DNA of 64,000 bases from Brevibacillus massiliensis. GTDB taxonomy: Bacteria; Bacillota; Bacilli; Brevibacillales; Brevibacillaceae. Positions 35,151 to 44,574 of the stretch are shown in pieces (within the stretch, counting starts at the first letter, position 1; each line of letters starts with the position of its first letter). The DNA lies in assembly GCF_000311785.1 (NCBI RefSeq), contig NZ_HE978543.1, positions 1-64,000 of the forward strand, read 5' to 3'. A model generated the notes under the pieces. The model did not search any database, was not told where the DNA came from, and saw nothing but the letters and a program-made list of their open reading frames with translations. A program made the position numbers and the translations under genes.

Positions 35151-35179
35151 AACTGTCACTCCTTTCTGCATGTATCCTT

Positions 35180-35208
35180 ATCATATTATGCCTTTCAGAT
35201 AATTTCAA
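35180..35208 (-). promoter_or_regulatory. Sigma-A promoter of the 3-hydroxyacyl-CoA dehydrogenase gene
   Basis: On the minus strand TTGAAA (35208-35203) and TATGAT (35185-35180) are separated by 17 bases. The start codon follows about 30 bases downstream. Confidence 0.65.
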
Positions 35209-35292
35209 ATTACATATGCAAATCTGACAAAAAAATTGTCGATTCACCCGTAAAAATCTGGGCATTTTCCCCATACCTCTTCCACATAAAGA

Positions 35293-35331
35293 GGCAACCC
35301 CCGGTTGTCGGGAACCCGGCCGAGGGCTGCC
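35293..35331 (-). terminator. Terminator of the amino acid permease gene
   Basis: On the minus strand a 12-base stem with two G-U pairs (GGCAGCCCTCGG with CCGGGGGTTGCC) is followed by TCTTTATG, about 20 bases after the permease stop codon. The G-U pairing works only in the minus-strand RNA. Confidence 0.7.
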
Positions 35332-35348
35332 GTCAAAACAGAAGGGGC

Positions 35349-36755
35349 TTACAGGTTCTTCTCGATCGGAGAGATCTGCCCTTTTTTCCTGCCGAACTTC
35401 ACGTAGTAATACAGGTAACACAGCGCCATAAAGCCAAAACCGTAGTAAAGCGAGCTGCGCTGGGTCGGGTCGATGGCGAGGAAGGCGAACATAAAGAGGC
35501 AGATCGCCATACACAGAATCGGCACCAGCGGGAAGAGCGGAACGGCATAGGGCAAATCCGCGGCATTGCCGCCATCCCGGACAAACTTCCTGCGGAATCG
35601 ATACTGAGCCAACGCGATGACAAACCAGGTGATGGTGCCCGACATCCCGCTGACGGAGATGAGGATGACGAACAGCGTGTCGGCGGCGACAATACTGGTC
35701 AGCAGCGAGAGCAGCGCAAAAATCAGCGTAATGATCAAGGAGTAAAGCGGAACGCCGCGAGAGCTCAATTTGCTCAGAATTTTGGGAGCCATGCCGGATT
35801 CGGACAGCGACCAAAGAATCCGGGTGCTGGCGTAAAGCCCGGAATTTCCTACGGAGAGAATCGCCGTCAAGATGACAAAGTTCATAATATCTGCGGCGTA
35901 AGGAATTCCTACCATGTCAAAGACGGTGACAAACGGACTTTCCAGCAAACCTGCTTCCTTGTAGGGAACAATCGCAGATAAAACAATGATGGCAAGCACG
36001 TAGAACAGCAGGACGCGAAAGACGATATTGCGAATCGCTCTCGGAATGTTCTTCTGCGGGTTCTCTGTCTCGCCCGCGGCCACTCCCATGATTTCCGAAC
36101 CTTGAAAAGCGTAAACCACTGTCATCATCGTGACAAAGACGGCGGAAAACCCATTTGGGAACAGGCCGTCTCCGGCAAAATTGGAAAAGAAGGGAGCCGG
36201 CTTTCCTCCAAGGCTGACCAGGTCAAAAATCGCCGCTCCTCCGACAAGGATAAACAAGATGACGGCAAATACTTTGATCCCGGCAAACCAGTACTCTGTC
36301 TCCGCAAAACCGCGCGCTGAAAGCGCATTCAAAGAAAACAGCAAGACGACGAAGATGCAGCACCAAATCCAGATGGGCGTGTCGGGGAACCACCTTTGCA
36401 TGAGAATCCCCGATGCGGTAAACTCCAAGCCAACCGTCGAGGCCCAGCTCATCCAGTACACCCAGCCAATCATAAATCCGGTTCCCGGTCCGATGAACTT
36501 GGCGGCATGCGCCTGAAATGAACCCGACACCGGCATGATGACGGACAATTCACCGAGACATACCATCACCAGGTACATCAACAGACCTCCGACCAGATAG
36601 GCGAGAACTGCCCCGCCCGGACCCGCTTCGCCAATCGTGAAGCCTGCCCCCATAAACAGGCCGGTCCCAATCACTCCGCCCAATGACAACATAAACAAGT
36701 GGCGGCTCTTCATCGACCGCTTTAATTCGGTCCCCAATTCCTGCTCTGTAATCAT
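35349..36755 (-). CDS. APC-family amino acid permease (AAT type)
   Basis: A 468-residue amino acid permease with about twelve membrane helices. The N-terminal signature LSLGGVIGTGLFMGAGFTI (about 24-42) followed by GPGGAVLAYLVGG is typical of the amino acid transporter family that takes up basic or neutral amino acids and GABA. The start ATG 36755 follows AGGTGG by five bases. It is divergent from the CdaR/PucR-type regulator gene at 37055, with a shared control region. In this catabolic neighbourhood lysine or a related amino acid is a plausible substrate. Confidence 0.9.
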   Translation of the reverse strand: MITEQELGTELKRSMKSRHLFMLSLGGVIGTGLFMGAGFTIGEAGPGGAVLAYLVGGLLMYLVMVCLGELSVIMPVSGSFQAHAAKFIGPGTGFMIGWVYWMSWASTVGLEFTASGILMQRWFPDTPIWIWCCIFVVLLFSLNALSARGFAETEYWFAGIKVFAVILFILVGGAAIFDLVSLGGKPAPFFSNFAGDGLFPNGFSAVFVTMMTVVYAFQGSEIMGVAAGETENPQKNIPRAIRNIVFRVLLFYVLAIIVLSAIVPYKEAGLLESPFVTVFDMVGIPYAADIMNFVILTAILSVGNSGLYASTRILWSLSESGMAPKILSKLSSRGVPLYSLIITLIFALLSLLTSIVAADTLFVILISVSGMSGTITWFVIALAQYRFRRKFVRDGGNAADLPYAVPLFPLVPILCMAICLFMFAFLAIDPTQRSSLYYGFGFMALCYLYYYVKFGRKKGQISPIEKNL

Positions 36756-36901
36756 TCTATCCACCTACTTTCCCTGCTTGATGCGTCCCCATTTTCAGTC
36801 AATAGAGGGACCGTTTCCCGTTCGCGGCACTACCTTTTTCATGCAGTTGATGCCATTCCCCCCCTCTCCCATCAGATGGATTGATTTTTTGGGACAGATT
36901 C

Positions 36902-36915
36902 CTCATAATTATGAG
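36902..36915. promoter_or_regulatory. 14-base perfect palindrome in the permease/regulator control region
   Basis: CTCATAATTATGAG lies between the divergent permease and CdaR-type genes, about 38 bases from a copy of the shared YATG-N6-TTCWACAAAAAT motif. It is a candidate operator; the factor is unknown. Confidence 0.4.
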
Positions 36916-36952
36916 TACGATTTGATTGTATAGTGGGAATTGCGCGAAAACA

Positions 36953-36974
36953 TATGTCTATATTCAACAAAAAT
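36953..36974. promoter_or_regulatory. Shared regulon motif, copy A
   Basis: TATG, six bases, then TTCAACAAAAAT. The same layout recurs at 39592, 45528, 48210 and 51146. This copy lies 81 bases upstream of the CdaR-type regulator gene and about 200 bases upstream of the divergent permease. Confidence 0.65.
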
Positions 36975-37054
36975 TCGGAATAATCTTTCGGTGATTTTGT
37001 TCTGTTTAACCAGTCTGTTTTCACGTACATCATGGACCTGGAGGGAGATCCGTC

Positions 37055-38248
37055 ATGAAAATTCTCGATCACATTGCACAGGAAATAGCCGAAAAAACCA
37101 CAGCGATCCTGGGATACCCGATCAGCATTACCGACAAGGAAGGGTATATCATCGGCTCCACTGACCGAAGCCGCTTGGGGATTTTTCACAGACCTTCTCT
37201 CGAAGTGCTGCATAAAAACAGCATGGTCAATTGCGAAATGGAAGAGGAAAACAAAATTCTGCCCGGTGTATCTGTTCCGCTCATGTTCAACAACAAGGCA
37301 ATCGGGGTGCTCGGGATCGTCGGCGAGCCGTCCGAAGTGGAAACGTATGTACAGCTGGTCAAAAGCCAGGTAGAGATGATGTGCCAGGAGGCCTTCCGCA
37401 AAGAAATGCTGGATCTGGAATCGAAAATGATCGAGGTGTTCGTCCAGCAGATGATTTTGGAGAGCAGCAATAATCCAGAGAGGATCCTGCAGTTCGCCAA
37501 GACGCTGGGGTACAACCTCGACCTCTACCGCGCCTGCATTCTGATTGATGTCAACGTTCCTTCGATGGATCTGCTCGACCAGAAATCAAGCGAAGAGCAA
37601 TACGATAAATTTTCCCTGTCGTTTTTCCAGCGCGAGGTGCTGGACTACCTCTCGCTGATTTTTCGCGAGTCGAAAGATGACATCATCTCCGCTGTCAGCA
37701 TGGAACGCTTCATCGTGATCAAATCGATGAAGTCCGAGAAAGAAAGCGGCATTCTCATCTCCGGGCTGGAATCAAAATGGAACAAGCTAAACAAATTCCT
37801 TCAATCCAAGTATCAAATGTCTGCCTGGATTTCCGTGGGCAACACAAAAAAAGGCGTTGACGGTATCGCCGAATCGTACCGCAACGCCGCAAAAGCGATG
37901 GCTGTAGGCAAAGGAACCGTCAGGGACGCCCATATCATCCACTACAACGACTGGCTCATTACCCTGGAGCTGCTTCCCAAGGAATTGTCTCCTGACTTGC
38001 AGAAAAAGCTGATGTCCATTATCCAGCCGCTGATCGAGCAAGACAACTATGACATTTTGTCGTCAACCTTTCTGACGTACTGCAAGTACAACATGAACCT
38101 GAGTGAAACAGCCCGCAACATGTACATCCACCGCAATACGATCATCTACCGATTGGAAAAAATCAGCGAATGCACCGGTTTGCAGACCAGCAATTTTGAG
38201 CACTGCATGCTGCTCTACATGGCCATTCGCCATTACGGAAAAAGGTGA
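37055..38248 (+). CDS. CdaR/PucR-type transcriptional regulator with sugar-diacid recognition domain
   Basis: A 397-residue regulator. Residues 1-135 match the putative sugar-diacid recognition domain of CdaR (start MKILDHIAQEIAEKT, then ITDKEGYIIGSTDRSRLG). The middle holds a degenerate cyclase-like region, and residues 335-390 form the PucR-type helix-turn-helix (NLSETARNMYIHRNTIIYRL). Start ATG follows GGAGGGAGATCCGTC. Proteins of this group activate catabolic genes in response to small acids or amino acid derivatives. It is divergent from the amino acid permease, and a repeated motif found across the next 14 kb suggests it may control the whole amino-acid catabolic region. Confidence 0.9.
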   Translation: MKILDHIAQEIAEKTTAILGYPISITDKEGYIIGSTDRSRLGIFHRPSLEVLHKNSMVNCEMEEENKILPGVSVPLMFNNKAIGVLGIVGEPSEVETYVQLVKSQVEMMCQEAFRKEMLDLESKMIEVFVQQMILESSNNPERILQFAKTLGYNLDLYRACILIDVNVPSMDLLDQKSSEEQYDKFSLSFFQREVLDYLSLIFRESKDDIISAVSMERFIVIKSMKSEKESGILISGLESKWNKLNKFLQSKYQMSAWISVGNTKKGVDGIAESYRNAAKAMAVGKGTVRDAHIIHYNDWLITLELLPKELSPDLQKKLMSIIQPLIEQDNYDILSSTFLTYCKYNMNLSETARNMYIHRNTIIYRLEKISECTGLQTSNFEHCMLLYMAIRHYGKR

Positions 38249-38258
38249 TCCTCTCCCT

Positions 38259-39497
38259 TTAGCTCACGCGCTCATCGACCTGCCGGTTCGAGCGCAGATG
38301 CCGGTCGTAGAGGTAGTAACAGATCGCGGAAAACAACGAAAAACCGCACATGCACAGAAACATCAACTGCGGCGACAAATGCTCGAACAAAATGCCGCCA
38401 AGCAGCGGCCCGAGCATTTTTCCCGTCGTCGCAGCCCCGGAGATAATCCCCTGAAATTGACCTTCCCGCCCCGCCGGCGACATCTCGGCCACGATCACCG
38501 GAATGGCCGGCCAGACGATCATCTCGGCGACAGTCATGATCAGCATCGCCGCAATAAATCCGGCGTAACTGCCGGAAAACGCCACGATCAGGAAACTGAG
38601 GAAGAAAATCATGCTGCCGATGATGATCTGCCGTTTAAACGTCGGCGCTACCCTCTGCGTAAACCATTTGACCAGAGGCTGTCCGAGTACGATCATTCCG
38701 CCGTTTACCGTCCACAAGATACTGTAAAAAGCAAGCGGGATCCCGAGTGACTGCAGGTGAACGGGGATCGTCGAAGCCCACTGCGAATAGGGCAGCCAAT
38801 TGATCAGGAAGCCGGCGCTTAAGATCCCGAGCGAAACCACCAGCCTGCCGTCAGGGACGGTCACGCGGGTGTTCGTCCGTCCCGCCGCGGCAGCAGAGCT
38901 CCCCTCCTCGTGCGCAACGGGAACGTCCGGCAGATATTCTTGTTCGCGTACGAACGCAATCAGGATGAGAAAGACAACATAGGCGATGGCGTTGCTGAAA
39001 AATGCCCATTGAAACGAGATGGCTGCCACGAATCCGACGGCCATGGAGCCAAGTGCGATTCCCAGGTTTTGCGCGACGTAAATGACATTGATCGCCTTTC
39101 TTCCCCCCTGCGGCCACAAGACGTAGGCCATGGCATTCATCGCCGGATAGATCAGGCCGTTGCAAAATCCAAGAAAGCCCAAGAGTGAAGCGTAGACGTA
39201 AAAATCCTGGAAGCAGCCCATGGCAACCACCGCCGCAAACGAGAGCCAAATCCCTGCCACGATCGTCTTTTTCCCATCCCAACGATCGAAGATCAACCCC
39301 CCGACGAAGTTGCCGATCAATGCCGCCGCCTGATGGCAGACCAGGACGAGGCCCGCAACCGTTAGCGTTTGGCCCAGAACCTGGGTAATGTAGATCGTCG
39401 TGACCGACCAGACAAAAGTGGTGCCCAGCAGAAACACGATGGCAGACAAGGATAAGATCTTTAGGGGAAACGGAGCCTGCTTCCAATCAGTAATCAT
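38259..39497 (-). CDS. Major facilitator superfamily transporter
   Basis: A 412-residue transporter with twelve predicted helices and the MFS loop motif GGLIFDRWDGKKTIV (about residues 61-75, GxxxDRxGRR-like). A longer cytoplasmic loop with SSAAAAGRTN lies at the centre. It has the look of a drug-efflux or small-solute member. The start ATG at 39497 follows AAAGGAAG. It is convergent with the regulator gene and divergent from the amino acid ABC operon, with one copy of the shared motif between them. Its substrate is unknown; export of an amino acid or a by-product would fit. Confidence 0.85.
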   Translation of the reverse strand: MITDWKQAPFPLKILSLSAIVFLLGTTFVWSVTTIYITQVLGQTLTVAGLVLVCHQAAALIGNFVGGLIFDRWDGKKTIVAGIWLSFAAVVAMGCFQDFYVYASLLGFLGFCNGLIYPAMNAMAYVLWPQGGRKAINVIYVAQNLGIALGSMAVGFVAAISFQWAFFSNAIAYVVFLILIAFVREQEYLPDVPVAHEEGSSAAAAGRTNTRVTVPDGRLVVSLGILSAGFLINWLPYSQWASTIPVHLQSLGIPLAFYSILWTVNGGMIVLGQPLVKWFTQRVAPTFKRQIIIGSMIFFLSFLIVAFSGSYAGFIAAMLIMTVAEMIVWPAIPVIVAEMSPAGREGQFQGIISGAATTGKMLGPLLGGILFEHLSPQLMFLCMCGFSLFSAICYYLYDRHLRSNRQVDERVS

Positions 39498-39591
39498 ATG
39501 TTAATACTTCCTTTATTTAGAATACAGCTGCAAAACCCTTCCTCAGCTTCTTCTCCTACCACAAATGTACCTGTTCCATTTACCCCGATTG

Positions 39592-39613
39592 TATGTGAAA
39601 TTTCAACAAAAAT
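39592..39613. promoter_or_regulatory. Shared regulon motif, copy B
   Basis: TATG, six bases, TTCAACAAAAAT, 95 bases upstream of the MFS gene and about 200 bases upstream of the amino acid-binding protein gene. The 319-base gap also contains a tandem repeat AATGTTTGT AATGTTTGT at about 39631-39648. Confidence 0.65.
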
Positions 39614-39816
39614 CGATTCGTAAATTCAGCAATGTTTGTAATGTTTGTACATTTATCGACACCCCTTTTTTCTATATCTTAATGGTGAGGAGCACTTTTT
39701 ACTCAACCGGCGGGGAAATACTTGCCATCGAGTGGGACAACCCTTCTGCGGGCAAGCGGAATACGTCCGGGCAACAACAACCTGCACAATAAACGCGATA
39801 TGAGGAGGCGGAACAA

Positions 39817-40686
39817 ATGAGACGTATGGTTAAGCCGTTGTTGGTGAGTCTGGTTGCACTCTTGCTGCTGGCTGGCTGCGGAACAAAACAAGCGGCTAAC
39901 ACAGATCAGCCGGGCAATGGCAGTGCCAGCACCCAGGCGCTGGCGACTGAAGCGCCAAAGGAAGGTGACAAGTCGGAGGCAGGAGAAGTGCTCGCCAGAG
40001 TAAAACAAAGCGGGGTCCTGCGGGTCGGCTTTGAAGGGACCTATTCTCCCTTCAATTTTCTGAATGATCAAAATCAATTTGCCGGATTCGATGTCGATAT
40101 TTCCAATGATCTGGCCAAGCGGCTGGGAGTAAAAACGGAGTTTGTCGCGACGAAGTGGGACGGGTTGATCGGCGGTCTCAATTCGGACAAGTTCGACATC
40201 ATCATCGCCCAGATGAGCATCACCGAGGAGCGGAAAAAAAGCGTCGATTTCACCGACCCCTACGTCATCACCGGCGGAGTGCTCGCTACCCGGACAGAGA
40301 CCGAAGGCATCACCAAATTGGAGGACCTGAAAGGCAAGAAGGTCGGCGTCGGTGCCGGGACGACTTTTGAAGAAGTGGTCAGCAAAGTGGAAGGCGCGCA
40401 AATTCAGCGGTACAAAGCCATGAACGACTACGTCCAAGACCTGGCGAACAAAAGGCTGGACGCGATCATGAACGACCAACTGGTTCTGGGCTACAACATC
40501 AAGGAGAAAAACCTTCCGATCAAAATTGTCAGCGACATCATCAACGAAGACCGGATCGGCATGGAAATCAAGAAAGGAAATCCTGATTTTGTGGAAGCCG
40601 TCAACAAGGCCCTGGCCGAAATGAAGCAGGACGGCACGTACGAAACGATCTACAGAAAGTGGTTTGGCGTAAGCCCAAAACTCTGA
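39817..40686 (+). CDS. Polar amino acid ABC transporter substrate-binding lipoprotein (family 3)
   Basis: A 289-residue lipoprotein with lipobox LLAGC (about residues 15-19), a linker, and the type 3 binding core: VLRVGFEGTYSPFNF, FAGFDVDISNDLAKRLG, DIIIAQMSITEERKKSVDFTDPY. These features fit binding of polar or basic amino acids. Start ATG follows GAGGAGG with an eight-base gap. It is the first gene of a complete importer with permease, ATPase and a saccharopine-dehydrogenase-like enzyme in one operon. A paralogue with a similar core lies at 44575. Confidence 0.94.
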   Translation: MRRMVKPLLVSLVALLLLAGCGTKQAANTDQPGNGSASTQALATEAPKEGDKSEAGEVLARVKQSGVLRVGFEGTYSPFNFLNDQNQFAGFDVDISNDLAKRLGVKTEFVATKWDGLIGGLNSDKFDIIIAQMSITEERKKSVDFTDPYVITGGVLATRTETEGITKLEDLKGKKVGVGAGTTFEEVVSKVEGAQIQRYKAMNDYVQDLANKRLDAIMNDQLVLGYNIKEKNLPIKIVSDIINEDRIGMEIKKGNPDFVEAVNKALAEMKQDGTYETIYRKWFGVSPKL

Positions 40687-40706
40687 TTTTCAGGGGGGGG
40701 ATTGAG

Positions 40707-41357
40707 ATGGCACTCGTCTTATCATCATTGCCCGTCCTTTTATGGGCTGCCCTTGTCACACTTGCATTGGCCGTCGGCTCCATGATCATCGGTCTGGTTA
40801 TCGGCGTATTCACAGCGCTCGCCCGAATCTCGAAAAACCGGGTCTTGCAAAAAACCGCCGCGTTTTACATTTCCGTAATCCGCGGCACTCCCCTGCTCGT
40901 CCAAATCTACGTCGTCTACTACGGCCTGCCGCAGGTCGGCATCGCCTTGGACCCGGTGACTTCCGGGATCATCGCGCTGAGCCTCAATGTCGGCGCCTAT
41001 TTGTCTGAAAGTTTTCGCGCCGCCATCCAATCGGTCGACAAGGGCCAGATGGAAGCGGCCGCATCACTCGGGATGACGTACGGCCAGGCGATGCGCCGGA
41101 TCATCATTCCGCAAAGCATTCGCACTGCCATCCCCACAATTGGAAACACTTACATCGGTCTGTTGAAAGATACCTCGCTCGTCTCGGTCATCACGGTCAC
41201 CGAGCTGTTGCAAATGACTTCCTTGCTGATCGCCAAAACGTTCGAGCCGTTGACACTCTATCTGACTGCCGGTGCCATCTACTGGGCGCTAAGCGCGCTT
41301 TTTACCGCCCTGCAGGCCCGCGTGGAAGTCAGAGTCGCCCGCCATGTGCGGCAGTAA
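40707..41357 (+). CDS. Polar amino acid ABC transporter permease
   Basis: A 216-residue permease of the HisM/GlnP family with about five helices. The hallmark YISVIRGTPLLVQIYVVYYGLP lies near residues 55-75, and the coupling motif EAAASLGMTYGQAMRRIIIPQ near 115-135. The start ATG 40707 follows GGGGGGATTGAG; a longer frame from 40659 overlaps the preceding gene and has no ribosome binding site. It probably works as a homodimer, since no second permease is present. Confidence 0.94.
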   Translation: MALVLSSLPVLLWAALVTLALAVGSMIIGLVIGVFTALARISKNRVLQKTAAFYISVIRGTPLLVQIYVVYYGLPQVGIALDPVTSGIIALSLNVGAYLSESFRAAIQSVDKGQMEAAASLGMTYGQAMRRIIIPQSIRTAIPTIGNTYIGLLKDTSLVSVITVTELLQMTSLLIAKTFEPLTLYLTAGAIYWALSALFTALQARVEVRVARHVRQ

Positions 41358-41370
41358 ATGAGGGGAGCAA

Positions 41371-42120
41371 ATGGACATGATCACATTACAGGGAATTGCC
41401 AAGCGATTCGGCGACAATCACGTGCTGAAAGGCGTCAATTTGACGGTGAATAAAAGCGAAGTGGTCGTCATCATGGGGCCCAGCGGCTCCGGTAAATCCA
41501 CGCTGCTGCGCTGCACCACCTACCTCGAAGAGCCAGACGAGGGCATCGTGCGAATCGGCGATTACGAAGTGAAGGCGGGAGCGCCTACCCGCCAGCGCCA
41601 AGCCGAGATCAGGCAGCTCCGCCAGCATACCGGCTTTGTCTTTCAGCAGTTCAACCTCTTTCCGCACAAGACCGCCCTGCAGAACGTGATGGAGGGACCG
41701 GTCGTCACCAAAAAGATGCCGCTTGATCAGGCGAAGGCAATCGCCACCGAGCTGCTGACAAAGGTCGGCTTGGCCGACAAATGCGACCACTACCCCTCCC
41801 GCCTCTCCGGCGGACAGCAGCAGCGGGTCGCGATCGCCCGCGCACTGGCGATGGAACCGATGGTGATGCTCTACGATGAGCCGACTTCCGCACTCGACCC
41901 CGAATTGGTCAGGGAGGTCCTGCAGGTCATGAAGAACCTGGCAAAAGAGGGAATGACGATGGTCGTCGTCACCCACGAAATGGGCTTTGCCCGCGATGTG
42001 GCTGACCGGGTGATCTTCATGGACGGCGGTGTCATCGTCGAAGAAGGAACAGCCGAGGAGATCTTTCACAACCCGCAGGAAGAGCGGACACGCCGTTTTC
42101 TGGCCAATGTCCGTCACTGA
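41371..42120 (+). CDS. Polar amino acid ABC transporter ATP-binding protein
   Basis: A 249-residue ATPase of the GlnQ/HisP group. Walker [10 protein letters not shown] (about residues 35-43), Q-loop [11 protein letters not shown], signature [15 protein letters not shown] and Walker [16 protein letters not shown] are all intact, followed by the H-loop [15 protein letters not shown]. Start ATG at 41371 follows GAGGGGAGC. It energises the permease encoded 14 bases upstream. Confidence 0.96.
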   Translation: MDMITLQGIAKRFGDNHVLKGVNLTVNKSEVVVIMGPSGSGKSTLLRCTTYLEEPDEGIVRIGDYEVKAGAPTRQRQAEIRQLRQHTGFVFQQFNLFPHKTALQNVMEGPVVTKKMPLDQAKAIATELLTKVGLADKCDHYPSRLSGGQQQRVAIARALAMEPMVMLYDEPTSALDPELVREVLQVMKNLAKEGMTMVVVTHEMGFARDVADRVIFMDGGVIVEEGTAEEIFHNPQEERTRRFLANVRH

Positions 42121-42156
42121 TCTGCCCCGTGCGAAAATAAGTCAGGAGGAATGAAC

Positions 42157-43302
42157 ATGCATGCAGTCGTTTTGGGAACGGGAATGATCGGGAACATGGT
42201 CGTCGGGGAACTGGCGAAGAGTCCCGTGATCGATGAAGTCGTAGCCGTAGATGGATTGGCCGCCAGCCTGGACCGCTGCCTGTCCCAGGTGAAAAGCACA
42301 AAGGTAACAGGCAAGGCAGCGGCCCTGCATGATCCGAACGTCATGCTTGAAGTCTTGCAGGGGGCGGACATTGCCGTCGCCTGTCTCCCCCACTCCCTTA
42401 GTTTGCCGGCGATCGAGGCGGCCATTCAGGCAAAATGCCACCTCGTCGACTTGGTCGGCTCAAAGTACGAAGAAAAAGCCCAGCTGAACGAAGCGGCCAA
42501 GGAGGCCGGCGTGCTGATCGTTCCGGGAGCCGGCGTGGCTCCGGGGATAACCAACTTTTTGGCTGCGCGGGGAATCGAACTGCTGGATGAGGCAGATGAA
42601 GCCGTGATGATCTGCGGGGGCATCCCCCGTCATCCCCTCCCCCCGCTCTGGTACCAGGTGGTATTCCGTCTGGAGAGTGTGCTCGGACTTTACACGCGTC
42701 CGGCATTGGCCGCTGAAGGCGGCCAATTGGTCCAGCTCCCTCCTCTGTCTGGCTTGGAAGAACTTCACTTTCCGGAGCCTGTCGGTGAATGCGAAGCAGT
42801 GATCACGGATGCCCACAGCGTTGCGTACACGTTGAAAGATAAGGTGAAGCGCCTGTATGAGAAGACGGTCCGCTATAAAGGGCATTGGGCAAAAATGGGC
42901 ACATTGGCAGAACTGGGATTTTTGGACGAGACACCGGTCGAGGTAGACGGAACGCCGGTAAGCCCGCGCAAACTGGCCATGGTTCTGCTGGAGTCCAAGA
43001 TGAAAGGCGGGTCCAATGAAGACGTCACCGTCGTACGGGTAACCGTCACGGGTACCAAAGGCGGAAAACCGACCAAGATGCAGTGGGACATGGTCGACCT
43101 CTACGACCGCGACCGCTCGCTTACCTCCATGGCCAAGACAACCGGCACGCCGGCTGCCATTCTCGCGGAATGGCTGGCTTCCGGAAAAGTAGCGGCACGC
43201 GGTGTGACTGCAATCGAGCAGATCATCATCGGCGACCTGTTCGATCCTTTTGTCCAGGAACTGGACCGACGGGGCGTCCACATCAGCTTTACAGAAGAAT
43301 AG
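42157..43302 (+). CDS. Saccharopine dehydrogenase-like / lysine 6-dehydrogenase-like oxidoreductase, copy 1
   Basis: A protein of about 381 residues with an N-terminal Rossmann motif (VVLGTGMIGNMV) and the saccharopine dehydrogenase NAD-binding and C-terminal domains. GAGVAPGITNFLAARGIE and the CGGIPRHPLPPLWYQ segment are typical of the lysine 6-dehydrogenase/saccharopine reductase group. These act on lysine or its derivatives, forming aminoadipate semialdehyde. The start ATG 42157 lies seven bases after AGGAGG. It is the last gene of the amino acid importer operon. A close paralogue is encoded convergently at 43378. Confidence 0.85.
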   Translation: MHAVVLGTGMIGNMVVGELAKSPVIDEVVAVDGLAASLDRCLSQVKSTKVTGKAAALHDPNVMLEVLQGADIAVACLPHSLSLPAIEAAIQAKCHLVDLVGSKYEEKAQLNEAAKEAGVLIVPGAGVAPGITNFLAARGIELLDEADEAVMICGGIPRHPLPPLWYQVVFRLESVLGLYTRPALAAEGGQLVQLPPLSGLEELHFPEPVGECEAVITDAHSVAYTLKDKVKRLYEKTVRYKGHWAKMGTLAELGFLDETPVEVDGTPVSPRKLAMVLLESKMKGGSNEDVTVVRVTVTGTKGGKPTKMQWDMVDLYDRDRSLTSMAKTTGTPAAILAEWLASGKVAARGVTAIEQIIIGDLFDPFVQELDRRGVHISFTEE

Positions 43303-43320
43303 TTTGGCCTGTCATGACGA

Positions 43321-43360
43321 AGCCACACCCTGTCTCACAACGGGTGCGGCTTTGGTTTTT
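43321..43360 (+). terminator. Terminator between the two saccharopine dehydrogenase-like genes
   Basis: AGCCACACCC pairs with GGGTGCGGCT (one mismatch) and is followed by TTGGTTTTTC. It ends the amino acid importer operon on the plus strand. Confidence 0.85.
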
Positions 43361-43377
43361 CGTGCAGCCTCGCCGGA

Positions 43378-44547
43378 CTACAAATTTGCGCTTGCCAGGT
43401 TTTCCGTTTCCTTGAAAGAAATGTGGATGCCCTCTTTCGCCAGATCGTCGAGAAATCTGTAGAAGCGCTCGCCGGTGACGACTTCTTCCACCGCCAGGAT
43501 CCCTCGTTCAGGCAGCCTTCCCTGGGCGATCCACTCAGCCAGTATCACGGCGGGAAACCCGGTCGTTCTGGCCATCGAAGTAATGTTTCTCCCGCTGTCG
43601 TACATATCGATCATTTCCCATTCCAAACGCTTGTTGTGCCCGTCTTTGACGCCGTTTACGTAGACCCGCACCACTGTGACGTCTTCCTCGGTTGCCCCGA
43701 CCATTTTCGGCCGTAAGATAGCGGCTGACAGGCTTCTGGGACTGACGCGAACTCCATCCACTTCTACAGGCGTATCGCTGAGGAATCCAAGCTCGGCCAA
43801 TGTGGCGATTTTAGTCCAGTGTCCCTTGTAGCGGACCGTTTTCTCGTAAATCCGCTTTACTTTGTGCTTTAAGGTGTAGGGAACCGTCGACGCATCGGTG
43901 ATCACCGCTTCACACTCGCCGATCGGCTCCGGGAAGGTCAGCTCCTCAAAGCCTGAGAACGGAGGAATATGCACCACTTCGCCATTTTCGGCAGCGAGTG
44001 AAGATTTTTGGTACATGTCGAGCAGGCCCTCCATGCTGAAAACCAATTGGTACCAGAGCGGCGGCAGCGGATGTCTGGGAATCCCGCCGCAGATCATGAC
44101 GGCCTCTTCCGCTTCGTCCATCAGGTCGATCCCGCGCGAGGCCAGGATATTGACGATCCCGGGAGCCACCCCGCAGCCTGGCAGCACCAACACTCCCGCC
44201 TCCTTCGCCGCTTCGTTCAGCGCCCGTTTTTGCAGGTAATCCGTATGAACGAGGTCCACCAGATGGCAGCCTGCTGCAATCGCCGCTTTGGTCGCCTGCA
44301 AGCTCAAGAAGTGCGGCAAACATTGGATGGCGATGTCTGCATCTCGCAGCACCTCGGTCATGGTCTGTTGATCCCCAAGCACGGCCGCCATTGCGGCTAC
44401 TTTCGGGTGATTCACGTAAGCCAGGCACCTGTCCAACCTCTCCTGAGATGCGTCAACCGCGATCACTTCATCGATCACGTGACTTTTGGCCAGCTGTGCC
44501 ACCACGGTATTTCCAATCATTCCCGTTCCTAAAACGATCACTTTCAT
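43378..44547 (-). CDS. Saccharopine dehydrogenase-like / lysine 6-dehydrogenase-like oxidoreductase, copy 2
   Basis: A 389-residue paralogue of the protein encoded at 42157, with the same Rossmann motif (VLGTGMIGNTVV) and the same CGGIPRHPLPPLWYQ and KVKRIYEKTVRYKGHW segments. The two differ at many positions throughout, so the duplication is not recent. It is transcribed after the binding protein gene at 44575 in a two-gene minus-strand operon. The two paralogues are convergent and each is paired with an amino acid-binding protein of the same family. They might act on different amino acids or in opposite directions. Confidence 0.85.
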   Translation of the reverse strand: MKVIVLGTGMIGNTVVAQLAKSHVIDEVIAVDASQERLDRCLAYVNHPKVAAMAAVLGDQQTMTEVLRDADIAIQCLPHFLSLQATKAAIAAGCHLVDLVHTDYLQKRALNEAAKEAGVLVLPGCGVAPGIVNILASRGIDLMDEAEEAVMICGGIPRHPLPPLWYQLVFSMEGLLDMYQKSSLAAENGEVVHIPPFSGFEELTFPEPIGECEAVITDASTVPYTLKHKVKRIYEKTVRYKGHWTKIATLAELGFLSDTPVEVDGVRVSPRSLSAAILRPKMVGATEEDVTVVRVYVNGVKDGHNKRLEWEMIDMYDSGRNITSMARTTGFPAVILAEWIAQGRLPERGILAVEEVVTGERFYRFLDDLAKEGIHISFKETENLASANL

Positions 44548-44574
44548 GTTTTATACCTCCTTTTGTCAACCGAT

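Noticed and set aside
39592-39613. CodY box reading of the shared TTCAACAAAAAT motif
   Set aside because: Only about 11 of 15 positions fit AATTTTCWGAAAATT, while the conserved YATG part and the fixed spacing are not explained by CodY.
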